Below are positions 50,065 through 61,056 of a stretch of DNA of 64,000 nucleotides, one piece after another. The DNA lies in NCBI GenBank assembly GCA_037957365.1, contig JARHVA010000001.1:10879001-10943000 (forward strand), written 5' to 3'. A model generated the notes under the pieces. The model was not told where the DNA came from. It did no database searches and was given only the letters and a program-made list of their open reading frames with translations. Origin of the DNA: Torreya grandis (Eukaryota > Streptophyta > Pinopsida > Cupressales > Taxaceae). The position numbers and the translations under genes were made by a program. Each line of letters opens with the position of its first letter. Positions within the stretch are counted from its first letter, which is position 1.

Positions 50065-51127
50065 ATGAGAAAATCCTTGAAATAAGAGAGGCTTAATGAG
50101 CTTGCATCAATAAATATATAGATCCAAGAAGAGAATGTTTTCCTAAGAGATCATTTTTACTCCTTAGACGAAGAGTTTTCCCACTTAAAATCAAAGCTAC
50201 AAGCCAAGAATTAGCTCTTGGCATAGATGTAGGATGAAGAGAAACATTGTCTTCATCAATTGCCTTCCACTATAGATGCAAACACTATGACTGATGAGTG
50301 CATTATAAGTTATTCATCTAGTAATTCCTTTCAATCAGTTTCAAATGTTTTAAATGTTATTTTTGGTAGTTTTGAGAAACACACTAAGGGAATTAGATCT
50401 AAACTATTATTGAAAATGGGATTTGATGGTAGGGGCCTTGGAAAGAATGGCCAAGGTATTGCTAACTCAATACATGTAGAGCATAGATCTCACCATGCAG
50501 GATTGGATTATGCTAGTGAAAGTAGATATTGGAGAGAGTTCCTCCATTGCTAAAAGAGGACAAGCTTCTGACAACCAAGGTTTGAGGCCACTAGCAAAGC
50601 AGAATTCCTCCCTGTGAAGGAATGATGAGCGGTGTAAGAAATCAGGTAAAAGAGGTATTCAGATTCCACCTTCTTGATCTTACACTAGAAAAGGCACCAA
50701 TAGGAATGTGAATTCTAAGACTTCTGATTCACTTTTTCCATTTAAAATTTTTGATTTTGATATTTAGAAGATGTTGCATTTTTTTTCTTGTACATTTTGT
50801 AGATTGAATAACCATTGTGTCACATATTATTAGTAAAGACAAGCTTTGTTGAAGTAGCTTGCAGGTGCTAAAGACCATTCTCATACCATCAAAGCAAGAA
50901 ATGAAAAATGGGTGACCTCACCTAAGAAGAGGGATGTTTGCACTCATTGTCATGTGAGTGGACATCAGGTTGAGAAGTGTTGGAAACTTCAACCATCCCA
51001 CCATCCTGGTAATAGTAAGAGGAACATGGTTTATAAATCTATTGATAAGGTAATTAATGAAGTTTTTATTCAATCAATCCATGCAGATGTTAGTAAATCC
51101 TCTAAGAAAGTCAAACACCCTAAATAG
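50065..51127 (+). pseudogene. Element D protein: coiled coil, G-patch, two CCHC zinc knuckles
   Basis: ATG at 50,065. Residues 1-65 are a charged, Leu/Gln-rich segment (LKSKLQAKN, ERLNELASIN) with heptad character, read through five TAG/TAA codons that are best explained as former CAG/CAA. The G-patch (about residues 109-149; 50,389-50,511) shows [20 protein letters not shown] then GQGI and GLDY, matching the pattern 'GiG.klL.kMGw..G.GLGk..QGi...GLGy'. After a +1 frameshift near 50,530 the frame continues to a damaged knuckle CTFCRLNNHCVTYY at 50,789-50,830 (last Cys now Tyr) and an intact one, CTHCHVSGHQVEKC at 50,939-50,980, followed by WKLQPSHHP. Both domain types bind RNA or RNA-protein complexes. 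Plausibly a Gag-like packaging protein; function inferred. Confidence 0.8.
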
Positions 51128-52135
51128 GAGAATCTGATAAAGAGGGTTAATAAATAGTTTCTTAATTTCATGCTGTCATGATTAGTGGATTAATGTTTCA
51201 AAGCATTATTGGGATTCTTGTTGTATGTTGCCAAAGGACTTTTACCCATGCTTTGATTTATGCATTTTGGAGCTACTATTGTGGGAACACTTTGAGAAAA
51301 TTTCATCATGTGAAGTTTTTAATTCTCACACTTATGTTTTGAAAAGATCTATTTTTGGAATCTTTAGTATTAGCTTTATGAGTTTCTTATTAAATTATTA
51401 AGGAATTTAACTCATTAATCAGCTTGGGAGATTTTACAATAGTTTTATAGGTTATTGGGTAGGATTAAACTTTCCTATAATACTTGTTTCAGAATAACTA
51501 CTATTTTAGAATGCATCTATTTATAACATGTGTATGATTAGATGCATCAATAAGAACCATTAGGGCAATGTATTGTGACACGATCACAACCAATATTGTA
51601 TTTTGATTACATTAAAAAACTTATTTTGTAATTGCATTGGTGATTGTTTCAATATTTGGCAGTTCATCGCTTACAAGATGTGACAGTAGGTAGACAATTT
51701 GATATATTATGACCTTATTGGCAGTTACAAGATTCAGTATAACTCATGCCTTATTTTTAAGGCCTTTTACATTTTTTAAGTTATGAATCATTTTTGCCAC
51801 TATTATCTCTATGATATGATTTGGGTTCTATACTTGATATGTTGCAGAAGACCATTTAGTAGTAGTAAAAGAGATCACGAGGCTTATCTGTGTAGAGGCT
51901 CTTGTAAAGCTATGCAACAGAGGAAGTCATTATATTCTAAATCCTAGTTCTATGTAGAAGCTATTGATGGTCGTGTAATAGTAGATGAATTATAGAAGGT
52001 GTGATCAATTAGTTGTTTCAAGCATTGTAGGTGTAGTTTTGGAACCTAAGTAGACTGATAAGACCCATCAGAGTATCTTCAGAACTGACTGACATATTAG
52101 CGGATACCAACTTTTGGTGGACCAAAAGCCTTCTT
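51128..52135 (+). other. Element D 3' internal region
   Basis: About 1 kb without a recognised frame. No Y.DD, DSG or D,D(35)E landmarks were seen on either strand. It ends at the polypurine tract. Confidence 0.6.
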
Positions 52136-52147
52136 AGTGTGGAGGAT
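52136..52147 (+). promoter_or_regulatory. Element D polypurine tract
   Basis: AGTGTGGAGGAT directly precedes the 3' LTR start TGATCT. Relative E has GTGGGGAGG at the same place (62,985-62,993). Confidence 0.7.
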
Positions 52148-53579
52148 TGATCTGGAGGTTAATTTAGATAATTCCATAAATCAAGTTGAAACCTATACCA
52201 TTATGTAGGTCCCACTAAGACCTTTCTGACAGTATGTGTAACTTTGAAAATAGAGCTCATATGCTCTTTATATATCTAGTCAAAGTTTTGGTCAAATTAG
52301 GTCAATAGGCAATCAAAGCTGGTCAACTAGAAAAATTGACCATCATGTAAAATTTTGAATCTAGTTTCATGGTGTATATCTTGTTGAGATCTTTTTGGCA
52401 CATTTTATGGTTTGAAAAATGGAGTCTATATGTGCAAGTTATGACCAATCAAAGTTATGGTCAAACTTGATGATGTGGCAATAAAGTGACGTGGTAATAT
52501 GGCTCAACCCAAGCCATTAATATTTGTAAATTTCACCTTAATAAATGGGATAAACATAAACCATCATAAATTGAGAAATAATTAAAACCCCATATTTTTA
52601 AATGTGATGGATAATTTAAAATCCCATAAAAAGTGGGTATGGGATAATTATGAAATTTATTAAAATAGATTGTGGATACTCATTCCAATCAGAAAAAGTG
52701 GACCCATAACAAGTTTATAAAGGGGTCAGAGGTTCAATTCATTTCATTCAAAAGTTTCAAAGCTCCCATTTGTAGAGCTGAAGAGCTTAGAGCTAGGGTC
52801 GAAGAGTTGAGAGCCGAGAGCCAAGAGCTAGAGCTAAAGATGATTCCAGCCATATGCTAAGTGTGAAGATTTGAGGTCATTTGATGCCTCAAAGTGAAGA
52901 TTTTAAGATTGTGTAATGGCCAATATAGAGACTAGTCTATATATATCCTAAGTTTTGAAGGACTTAGAGAGCTTTTCAGACTTTAGTATAAACTAGGAAA
53001 ATGTCCTAGACTCCAAGATGATTACAATGATATGTTGAAATCTCTATGACAATTTTTTTAAGACCATTTTAAAATTCCATTTTTGAGACCTTTGGTGGGA
53101 AATCCAAAAGATTGCAAAATTACATTCGCACGATAGTAAGGTGGAAGGTCTGTTCATGGGTTTATCGGGACTTGCTAAAGCTCTATTGTTTGAGTTGTGT
53201 ACAATCTTAGAGTATCTATTTGAAAATCATAATGAATTAGCCATGTACTCACTTTTCAAAAAAATGGATTGGTTTGTACTATAAGTGAACCTAGAGATGT
53301 AGGCATTACCGAACTCCATTATCAAGTGCTTGTCATGAGTTGATTTTATTTTTGCATTTTTTTCTGCATTTTGATTAATTTTGTTTATTAATCATTATTA
53401 AATGCATAATTAAATATGATATATTAAAAAAAAATTGAGCACTTCAGGGTTTGAGATAAATGTATTAAAAGGTCAAATTCAATTTCATTTCCTTGAGTAT
53501 TTCAAGAAATTATGTGATTTGACTAAAAGATCCAAGGTAAACAATTTTTGCATGGAAATAAGTGCCAATTTAGGGATCA
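52148..53579 (+). repeat. Element D 3' LTR
   Basis: 1,432 bp, colinear with the 5' LTR. Ends GGGATCA followed by the ATTTA duplication. The frames at 52,672-52,860 and 53,435-53,716 are LTR sequence (the latter runs past the element end). Confidence 0.93.
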
Positions 53580-53584
53580 ATTTA

Positions 53585-54136
53585 TCCACATTGATAGATT
53601 CAACATTCTCCAAAGGTAGTGTATCAACATTGATAGCTCTATGTAGAAATATAATAGTCATAGTGTCTAGGGCATTCTTTTACATTAAGTCTCAACAAGT
53701 TTATAAGAAATTTTAAGTTGGGTATACATATTTTGGAACCTAGTATTAAAGGCTTGGATTGGCTCATTTTGATCTCTTATCATAATTTCAAAGTGTTGGT
53801 AAATAACGCTTGCACTGGTGACTTGTCCAAACTATGCCAACAAGGTGTTTTGACATTGATCCAAAGATGTAGGTGATCCTTCTAGGATATTGAGAAACTA
53901 GTCATAGGCTGCATCTTGAAAGGTGAAGGGAAAAAGACTACATGACACATATTTGTGGGTTACATTCAATATTCCTAGGGTGAACTTGAAGGCTTTTATG
54001 TGTTCTTTAATAGTCCTTCCTCTTGAGGGAGAAAAAGAAGGAAGACACTTTTTCAAGTTTTTTGGGTAAATCATGCACAACTTTAGCAATATTGATAACA
54101 AAACCAATTATTTAGGTTAGAGCTTAGGCTTAAGCC
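53585..54136 (-). pseudogene. Element C Gag N-terminal part
   Basis: A possible ATG at 54,136 opens MA*A*ALT, that is Gln-rich with TAA for CAA. Then come LPSFSPSRGRTIKEHIKAF, FPFTFQDAAYDWF, LLAWFGQVTSASVIYQHFE and QNEPIQAFNTRFQNMYTQL. This matches plant gypsy Gag: 'LPkF.g....t.eeHl..F', 'r.F..sL.g.A..Wf', 'i..f..Rf..ly.qi'. It ends at the element D insertion. The matching segment of element B is at 28,200-27,970. Confidence 0.78.
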
Positions 54137-54387
54137 ATTATGAATAGTGGAAGATAGGGTTGTCTACTTGGAGAGAATGATTGAGCCTGAGATCCTCTCC
54201 TAACTCCTTTATTAGACCCAATTTTTACATGGATTTCTAAAGGTGGTTATAACAAGTTAGTGTCTGAGGTAGACCTTGTTAATCTTTTGAGTGATTCCAG
54301 TACAACTCAAATTATTCTTTTCAAATAAATAGAGGTAGAGGCATAAGGACCTCCTTCTAGAGACAAATGAATTTTTATTGATGCAAG
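54137..54387 (-). other. Element C 5' leader
   Basis: Short stretch between the LTR and Gag; I see no clear tRNA primer site, which limits the precision of the LTR boundary. Confidence 0.45.
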
Positions 54388-55319
54388 TTTTATGCATACC
54401 CAATAAACCTTATGAGGTAGCCTCTAATGTTTTAGGATCTATGAATGAATATTGACTCCAAGACACAAGGTGTGGGGTATTAGGTTTTGTAAACAACATA
54501 TTAGTGAAATAACAGTGAGAAAAGTAATTTTTTTACCCTAGATGGGTTGGCTATAGATGAATATAAATCTATTTGATATGGTTGGATAGGTGATGGATCT
54601 AACTTAAGGTGGATAAGAAAAAAATAAACTCAAAAAAAGAGGAAAAGATAAGGCAAGAAAGAAGGCATGTGGGTCAAGCAAAATGATTTTTTTTTTAAAC
54701 TAGCACTTGAACTAAAGGTTGGATAAGTAATAAAAAACTAATGTTTAATGCAAGCTGTTAAGATCACACCAAAAATCAGGCATAATTAAATGTCCAAAGA
54801 AATAATAAATATAGTAAAATTTAGAATATATAATCAATGGTCACCATATTCGTAAGATTGAATTTACACATCTACAAGAGGGATTGTAATTAACATATAG
54901 AAGGCAATTCAAATTAGTAATATCATAATAAAAATGATTGTATGGAAAATACAACTCATGCACAAACATAAAATTAAGATACCATAATGACAACACTTCT
55001 TACACAATCTATAGGTTTGGAGAAGAATCAAGATTTGCACATCAAGACCAATTACAAAACTTTCATCAAAAATTCCTATTAATCTCAATTGCCGAAATTC
55101 TCATCCCTTTGGGATTGGGAGGATACAAGTATATATAGGATTGAGGAAGGGGAGGGCCTCATCCTCCAAGCAAAGTATAAATTTACATCTCCAAAAATAA
55201 CACTATATGTTAATCATTATGCATAGTATGCATGTAAAAAAATAGAATGAGGTCTTAATTCTCATGCAAGGCATGCATGTACAATGGTGTCCATCTAGAA
55301 TATAATTTTGTGACTATAA

Positions 55320-55322
<3 letters not shown>

Positions 55323-55354
<32 letters not shown>
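55323..55354. repeat. (TA)16 microsatellite
   Basis: Uninterrupted TA dinucleotides, present in this LTR but not at the matching place in the 3' LTR, so it expanded after insertion. Confidence 0.95.
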
Positions 55355-55356
<2 letters not shown>

Positions 55357-55828
55357 AAATTAGGAACCAATGTAACTATTTTCTATTTGTGACTGAAGTG
55401 GATGGAATTGCTATTTTAACTTGAATTATAGCTAGAACAGGCACTGTTACTAATAGACATGCCAAAATTTTCTATTGATGTAGTCATAATAATGAGTATC
55501 AAAAGTGGCTCATATACTAGCCCTGAGAATCAAATGTATTAATTCACCAATTCATGTAACTGATGACTTTTAATGCATTCCCTATCCATTTTTTCATTTT
55601 AATTTCATAACTCTGATCTCCATTGATTTTATTTCTATGTGGCTTGGTTTGCTTGCTCCCAGATGCATAGTCATCATAATATGGCAAATGTCTCTTTTTC
55701 ACTCTTTCAAATTTAGCATTGGTGTATTTGTTATTTTCTTATGTGGCTATGAAAAACACATGTTTTTGTATATAGATTTCACTTATACCTGAGTTATGGC
55801 TTGTTGTGTTATATTCCTTTGGCTGTAG

Positions 55829-56290
55829 TTTAGTGAGATGATGACATTTAGCAAAATCTTAGTGATCTACTTGCATGGGATCAATCATACAAGGAACTTT
55901 GATGACATCACCTCAAGGTTAGAGGGATGGTGACACATGGATGGATTTCAGTCATCCTCTTACCCAAGGTTGACCATACAATTTTCTCTATTAAATCACC
56001 TCTAATTTATTAGGATGGTGACATGTTAATGGTTCTTGACAATCCACTTACCTACGATCAACCGTATAAGGAACTCTACTGATGTCACCTTTGGGTTAGT
56101 GAGATGGTCACACGTAGATGGATCTTGATGATCCATTTGCCTAAGATAATATGTATGGAGTGACAATGCTGATTTCACCTCTAGGTTAGTAGGATGGTGA
56201 CACAAACGGTTCTCACTGCTCTATTTGTCTGGTATGGTTTGTACAAATAAATGCATTGAAATCACCTATGGGTTAATAGGATCATGGAAA
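55829..56290. repeat. 89-bp subrepeats in element C 5' LTR
   Basis: The 'ttag(t/a)GgGATGgTGACA' core recurs at about 55,829, 55,918, 56,007, 56,094, 56,183 and, truncated, 56,270. It matches the array at 41,510-41,990. Confidence 0.82.
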
Positions 56291-56735
56291 GAGTAGATGA
56301 GATTTGGGATGTATCAGGAAACATTAGGCATATAATAACATGTTTAAGACATAGTATAAGCAAAGAACCAACAAATCATAACACATCAGCTCATTTAACC
56401 ATTCAAATCGTAAATCAAACATGTTCATAAGCACATTTCTAACGGAAAATCGAAGGCAAAAAGTAAATCACATAATATGTCTTATACACAAATTTGATTA
56501 TCTTGAAACTTTGAAACATATTAAAACTTCAAAATAAATTTATATTAATCACATCGAGTAAACAACATAAATCAAGATGAGTATACAAATTCCTCTTAGT
56601 GTCAAATAAATTCATTAAGCTTGCACTTTTCAAACTCCATGCCATAGACTTTTATTTCATTAGACCTTGAATACATGCATTAAATCAAAAGTGGGTCCAT
56701 ATTGAATTTTAAAATTTGGTTTATGTGCTATGGCA

Positions 56736-57110
56736 TAATAGATGTGTAAGAATTAATATATAAGCAAAAACATGAGAATGTAAAGTGATCATAATACAAT
56801 GTAACATGTATCAATTATGATCATTGAAGTAGATGCCCCCAATGTAGTGTGTAACATGGTAAAGAAAAAGGTCCAACATATGTATGCTCATGTATCATGT
56901 ATCTAATGTATGTTTGTATCACACTCAAGTACCCATGAAACATATGTGTGTATATAAATTAAATGATATGCTATCTAGTAACATAAAGTAAAAAACATGT
57001 ATGAAAAAGCTAGTAAACATGTGTAAGCTAAATATTTTTGTATTTTTGCTTTATTTGAATGTATTTTGTATTTTATTGATTATTTGATTTTTTTATATTT
57101 TTTCATATAA
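56736..57110 (-). repeat. Non-coding repeat shared with 1,731-2,180
   Basis: Contains 'tagatgcccccaatgtagtg', 'cactcaagtacccatgaaac' and 'gctatctagtaacat' in the same order as the left-hand copy. It lies downstream, on minus, of element F coding sequence. Confidence 0.4.
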
Positions 57111-58926
57111 TATTATTATCAAAGGTGCTATGTACAAGGTAAATATGCTACTAGAATTCCGAGATGTCATCAATGATATGCCTCTCTGTAGGCCCAGTGT
57201 TATTGGCATATTTATATTCTGTGTAATTAGTATCATTGAGATCATACCATTTTGTAGTATTATAATTATCATCATCTTGATTTCAAAGTTGTGGAATATC
57301 GCTCTTATATTATTTTATATCTGGATATGTAAAACCAACTGCCCCATAGTATGGTGTTAGCCTTTTTGATTTCTACTTAAAAAAATGTATTGTGTCCTTT
57401 GCCTTTACTAATATGTCATTACTTGTATATATTTATATAGTAGCTAACGATATGCCTTCTTTTTTTATCTTTTTGATCTAAATATGTTCTTTATTTGGAA
57501 AAAGGATGCGACCTTACCTTCATGATCAAATGATATGCAACCAATGTTTTTATCAGTTGTTGCTCCTATTGAGTGTAACCATGATTTTCCAGGCACAACA
57601 TTGTATGCACCTGGATTATAAATAACACAAAAATTAAGAAAAAATTATTTTGAATAAAATGAAACTCTTAACTAAATTAATCCCACACTTATTATAGTTG
57701 CATTATTTTGGTCTAGTTTTTAATGCTTAAATCAAAGAGATCTAAGAATTGACATAGAATAAAAATCTGTATCTTGATGGTCCATAACCTTGATATCTAT
57801 AGATTATTTTCCATTTATGTGAGTAATGATGGTCAAAGGGTCTTGATATGAGGAAAGGCTTGTAATTTTCCCCTTTGCAAAAATATTTAAAACTTCAATT
57901 TTTCAAGTGTCTTTTACTTTTTGAATTCTTTTGTTAGAAACCTTGATTTAAGCATGTTTTTTTTCTTACCTTGAATTTGATTTGTCAACTTCTATTTTAG
58001 TAATTTCACTTTTTCATGTTGTAGCTTTTATAGCCTTTACTTTTCAAAATTTTCCTTTTATAATTTATCTCTTTCATCTTGTGTCTTTTGTAATCTTGCT
58101 TGCTCTATTTTTTTCCTTTTGAATCTTTTCTTTCTCTAATTTTTTTATTGTAATTGTTTTTGTTTTGAATTATCCTTTTGTACCCATACTAGTTCTTTTT
58201 GAACTCATGTTGTAGAATATGCATGCATAAGGTCAGTGGGTTTATTTATTTGTGTATCTATTATAGGAACACAATTATAAATTGTACTTTGTATTTTTTT
58301 CTTCAAATCCAAAATATCTGTATGATGCCTATGTAGACTATGATATGCACAATAGTATTTTTATCACCTGAGAGGATGTATAGGAGATAGTTTGATCAAC
58401 TTATTTTTAGGCATCTCACTTAGAATCTCATTTGAAATCTTATTATCCTTTTGTATAATTTTTGAATCACTTGTTTTAGATGTATTTTTTTGTAGTTTCC
58501 CTTTTAGATATGAAATATTGTTAGGCACAACATTATTAGATGAAGATACAAATTCATAGTTAACATTAACACATTCTAGATTCTTTGCATATATGACTTA
58601 ATTTTCCATTGATGTCATAGTTGAATTGAAATATTGATTTTAATTTTTCAACTCTTATATTAACTTTATCATTATGATTATTTAATCCTTGAGGGATTCA
58701 CAAGCACAAACCCTATGTACTTCATATTGAATATGCATACACATACTATCCAGATGATATGTGGGAGGTCGAGGGATTGAGAAGGGATATTCTAGTTAAT
58801 TTAATTTGGTAATATATGATGGACTACCTTACCCCTTGGATTAGTGATAACATGGACCTGGTTAGAGGGAAAGTAAATATCACCCTCTTTATGGTTAGGA
58901 GGAGGAAGAGGATCTTTGTTATCCAT
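57111..58926 (-). pseudogene. Element F: gypsy-type Gag-protease-linker remnant
   Basis: ATG at 58,926 opens MDNKDPLPPPNHKEGDIYFP. A Lys/Gln/Glu-rich probable coiled coil lies at about 58,190-58,000 (KRKKIEQARLQKTQDERDKL). Near 57,610-57,480 the text VIYNPGAYNVVPGKSWLHSI then GATTDKNIGCISFDHEGK resembles a retropepsin C-terminus ('YN..LGR.WLH.iGAvpST.hq..kF...g'). Then comes a linker with TPYYGAVGFTYPDIK near 57,340, comparable with TPYRTIGYAYMHP in the 802-bp array. So F and the left-edge gypsy element are probably related. Stops are frequent, no protease active site was found, and no RT follows. The plus frame at 57,130-57,360 is antisense to this. Confidence 0.5.
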
Positions 58927-59107
58927 TTTAAATGCTATAAAGACTAATATTATAACAAAAAAAAGAGACATATGAATGTTATAAAATAATCCAACATGAT
59001 AAGGAAATAAAAATTAAATTTGAAACCCTACGAGGATAAAATTCTAGAAGGAAAAATTAAGGAAAACTAAGGATTGAAATGTTAAATAATAAGTGGGTTC
59101 ACTAAAA

Positions 59108-59791
59108 TGTTTAACCTTTTTATATTAAGGGTAGGGGGAATAACCTAATCAATTATGGAATAAAATATTCTAAAGCAAACTAATTAAATAATTTAGAATT
59201 ACAATATTTTGATAAATATACTTAATTTAAGAATATGCTAAATATATAAAAGTAAAATACCAAACAATATTTTTAAAGTAGGAATGTGAAGGAGAAATAA
59301 CACTTTGCTTATGCATTTATGTATAGGTAGATCTGATAGAGACATATATGGAAGAAGATAGCCATATGATTAACCTTGATTTGTTCGATTATGGGAATTA
59401 GCTTTATGTTAGTTGGGATACTAGTGTTGAACTGTAGACACTAGCATCAATGCTTATATAATTATTTCAAAAAATTTAACTGGCTCAACATAAAGATCCT
59501 TTTAAAAAAATTTAATTTTGCTTAGGGTTTATTTTTTCCTTGTAGTTTTTCATTTCAGATTGTGAAAATAGGTTCCTAAAATCAGTCTTTTACTCAAAAC
59601 CCTTAGTCCTCCAATTTGGGCATGCCATCTTGAAAAATACGGGTTATTGGGCTCAAGTAAATTCTAGATGACCTCAAAGACCCATATATCAATGAGCATT
59701 GCCTACATAGCCATATACTCTAAAGAGGGCCTTAGACCAATGCAATTTTCCCCCTTATGTGGGTTTGTGTGTGAATAATATAATATATACA
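59108..59791 (-). repeat. LTR-like repeat, copy 2 (partner at 28,224-28,888)
   Basis: Direct-orientation partner of the 28-kb block. It lies about 180 bp upstream, on minus, of the element F Gag start, so it is most likely the 3' portion of F's 5' LTR. No initiator tRNA-Met primer site is evident at its inner edge. Confidence 0.62.
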
Positions 59792-60519
59792 TGCCTATTT
59801 GAGAGGATTTTAAGCCACAAGTGAATGGTATATCTTTATGGGCACGTAGACCGAGCCTAAGCCAGAAGGGCATACACAATCTTGAATGGGGTCAATATAT
59901 ATTCAGAGACCCGAGACTATGTATTGATGGAGCCTATGTTGACATGTTCATTCATTTTTGTAAGGCATAGGTGATTGGTAATAGATGCAGGTTATATATA
60001 TGCAGACCCAAGCCTTTAATTCAGATGATGCCTACATGTTATAAGGAATGGAGGTGAATAAAAATACAAGCCTATGTTTAGGGGAATGTAATATGTTACA
60101 TGGATGTAGACTAAGTCTAATTTTTAATTTGTCTTATTCTATATGAATGGATGTAGGGTTGACTTGCCTATTTTGAAAGGCCATTGAGCCAGTAGGTGAA
60201 TGATATTATTGTAGGTTATATGTTTTTTTCTATGTTGTAATAATTTGACATGGAAGATGCATATTTGTAGACACAGAGCCTGAATATAGAGATGATGGAT
60301 AATAGGCATAATTAGAGCTATCACTAGTGGGAAGTACTTCATGACAGGTTTATCATGCTTAGTATTCTTCCTATATTTTTGATTTTCAAGCTCTACCAAA
60401 AAATAATTCTCTGAGATGAATTCAATATTTTGATTGAGGTAGTTACATGTTTGTAAATGATAGAGATATTCCTTAAATGTTAATATGTTCATTTTTAAGA
60501 GTTTTTTGTATACTCTTAA
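59792..60519. other. Non-coding, possible LTR with weak subrepeats
   Basis: The words 'gtagaccgagcct' (59,848), 'gcagacccaagcct' (60,001), 'gtagactaagtct' (60,107) and 'gtagacacagagcct' (60,268) recur irregularly, suggesting decayed subrepeats of an LTR. The 117-codon minus frame at 60,492-60,139 matches no family. Confidence 0.4.
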
Positions 60520-61040
60520 TGGAGAATCCGATGCTCATATCCATGGAGATGAGATACAGATGTTGTTGACAAAGGAAAGAGGTTTGTTGAATGGATAAGA
60601 GTCTTTACACAATCAAGTTTTAACATTATTTATAGGTTTTCATATTCCATTTTGTTGTAAGTTGTGAAATATTGATATTTGCATCATCTTTAAATGGATC
60701 GGTTCATGATTACAAACCCATAGATGTATCCCCTAAATGGATAAACTCTATTATCAAGTTGGTGTTTTTTTCCTTTGTAGTTTATTATGAGTTTTAGTTT
60801 ATAATTTAGTTTGCTAGTAAATTAATGAAACACTAAAATTAATTATGAGAAATTATAAAATGACACAAATCAAGAGTTTTAAGCAGGAAATGAATTTACA
60901 AAGTTTTCTAAGCACTTTTCATTCATTCTTAGAATGTCCTACATCCAATTCTATTTCACTTAAGGAATTGAGATTTTTAGTATCTAATTTTAAAAAACTA
61001 TTTGATTTATCTGAAAGGGGTAAATTCGAGTTTCAGATCA
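60520..61040 (+). repeat. Element E 5' LTR (visible end part)
   Basis: Similar to the end of D's LTR around 'aaatggatcggttcat', 'ctctattatcaag' and the final GATCA. The upstream start is not recognisable. Confidence 0.65.
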
Positions 61041-61044
61041 ATTT

Positions 61045-61056
61045 TGGTATCAGAGC
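61045..61056 (+). promoter_or_regulatory. Element E primer-binding site
   Basis: TGGTATCAGAGC, a full twelve-base match to the plant initiator tRNA-Met primer site, four bases after the LTR end, the same spacing as in D. Confidence 0.9.

Larger units (their letters stand above)
48483..53579 (+). mobile_element. Element D: complete LTR element encoding a coiled coil, G-patch and CCHC protein
   Basis: Two LTRs of 1,428 and 1,432 bp begin TGATCT and end GATCA (AATCA in the left copy). A 5-bp TSD ATTTA lies at 48,478-48,482 and 53,580-53,584. A primer site (49,915-49,925) and a purine-rich tract (52,136-52,147) are in the right places. The 2.2-kb interior has no protease, RT, RNase H or integrase. 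Its one decayed frame (50,065-51,127) encodes coiled coil, G-patch and two zinc knuckles. It lies in opposite orientation within gag of element C, so it is the younger of the two. LTRs differ at about 15 percent of positions over their first 200 bases by eye, so it is still old. Confidence 0.93.
40433..56735 (-). mobile_element. Ty3/gypsy element C with LTRs over 2 kb, split by element D
   Basis: Long direct LTRs (about 40,433-42,482 and 54,388-56,735) enclose a minus-strand interior. Its order is Gag N (54,136-53,590), element D insertion, Gag knuckle (48,019), protease, extra RNase H, RT, RNase H, integrase, 3' non-coding spacer. LTR outer ends are taken at CA (42,482 and 56,735); inner ends are approximate, and no TSD or standard primer site was identified. 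RT catalytic YIDD reads YTNE and the protease DSGA reads ESSA, so the copy is dead. Confidence 0.85.
54388..56735 (-). repeat. Element C 5' LTR
   Basis: About 2.35 kb, colinear with 40,433-42,482; longer because of indels, including a (TA)n run. It ends CA at 56,735 on plus, which is the TG start of the element on minus. Confidence 0.88.

Noticed and set aside
57130..57360. 76-codon plus frame with hydrophobic composition
   Set aside because: It is antisense to the element F linker and has no support of its own.
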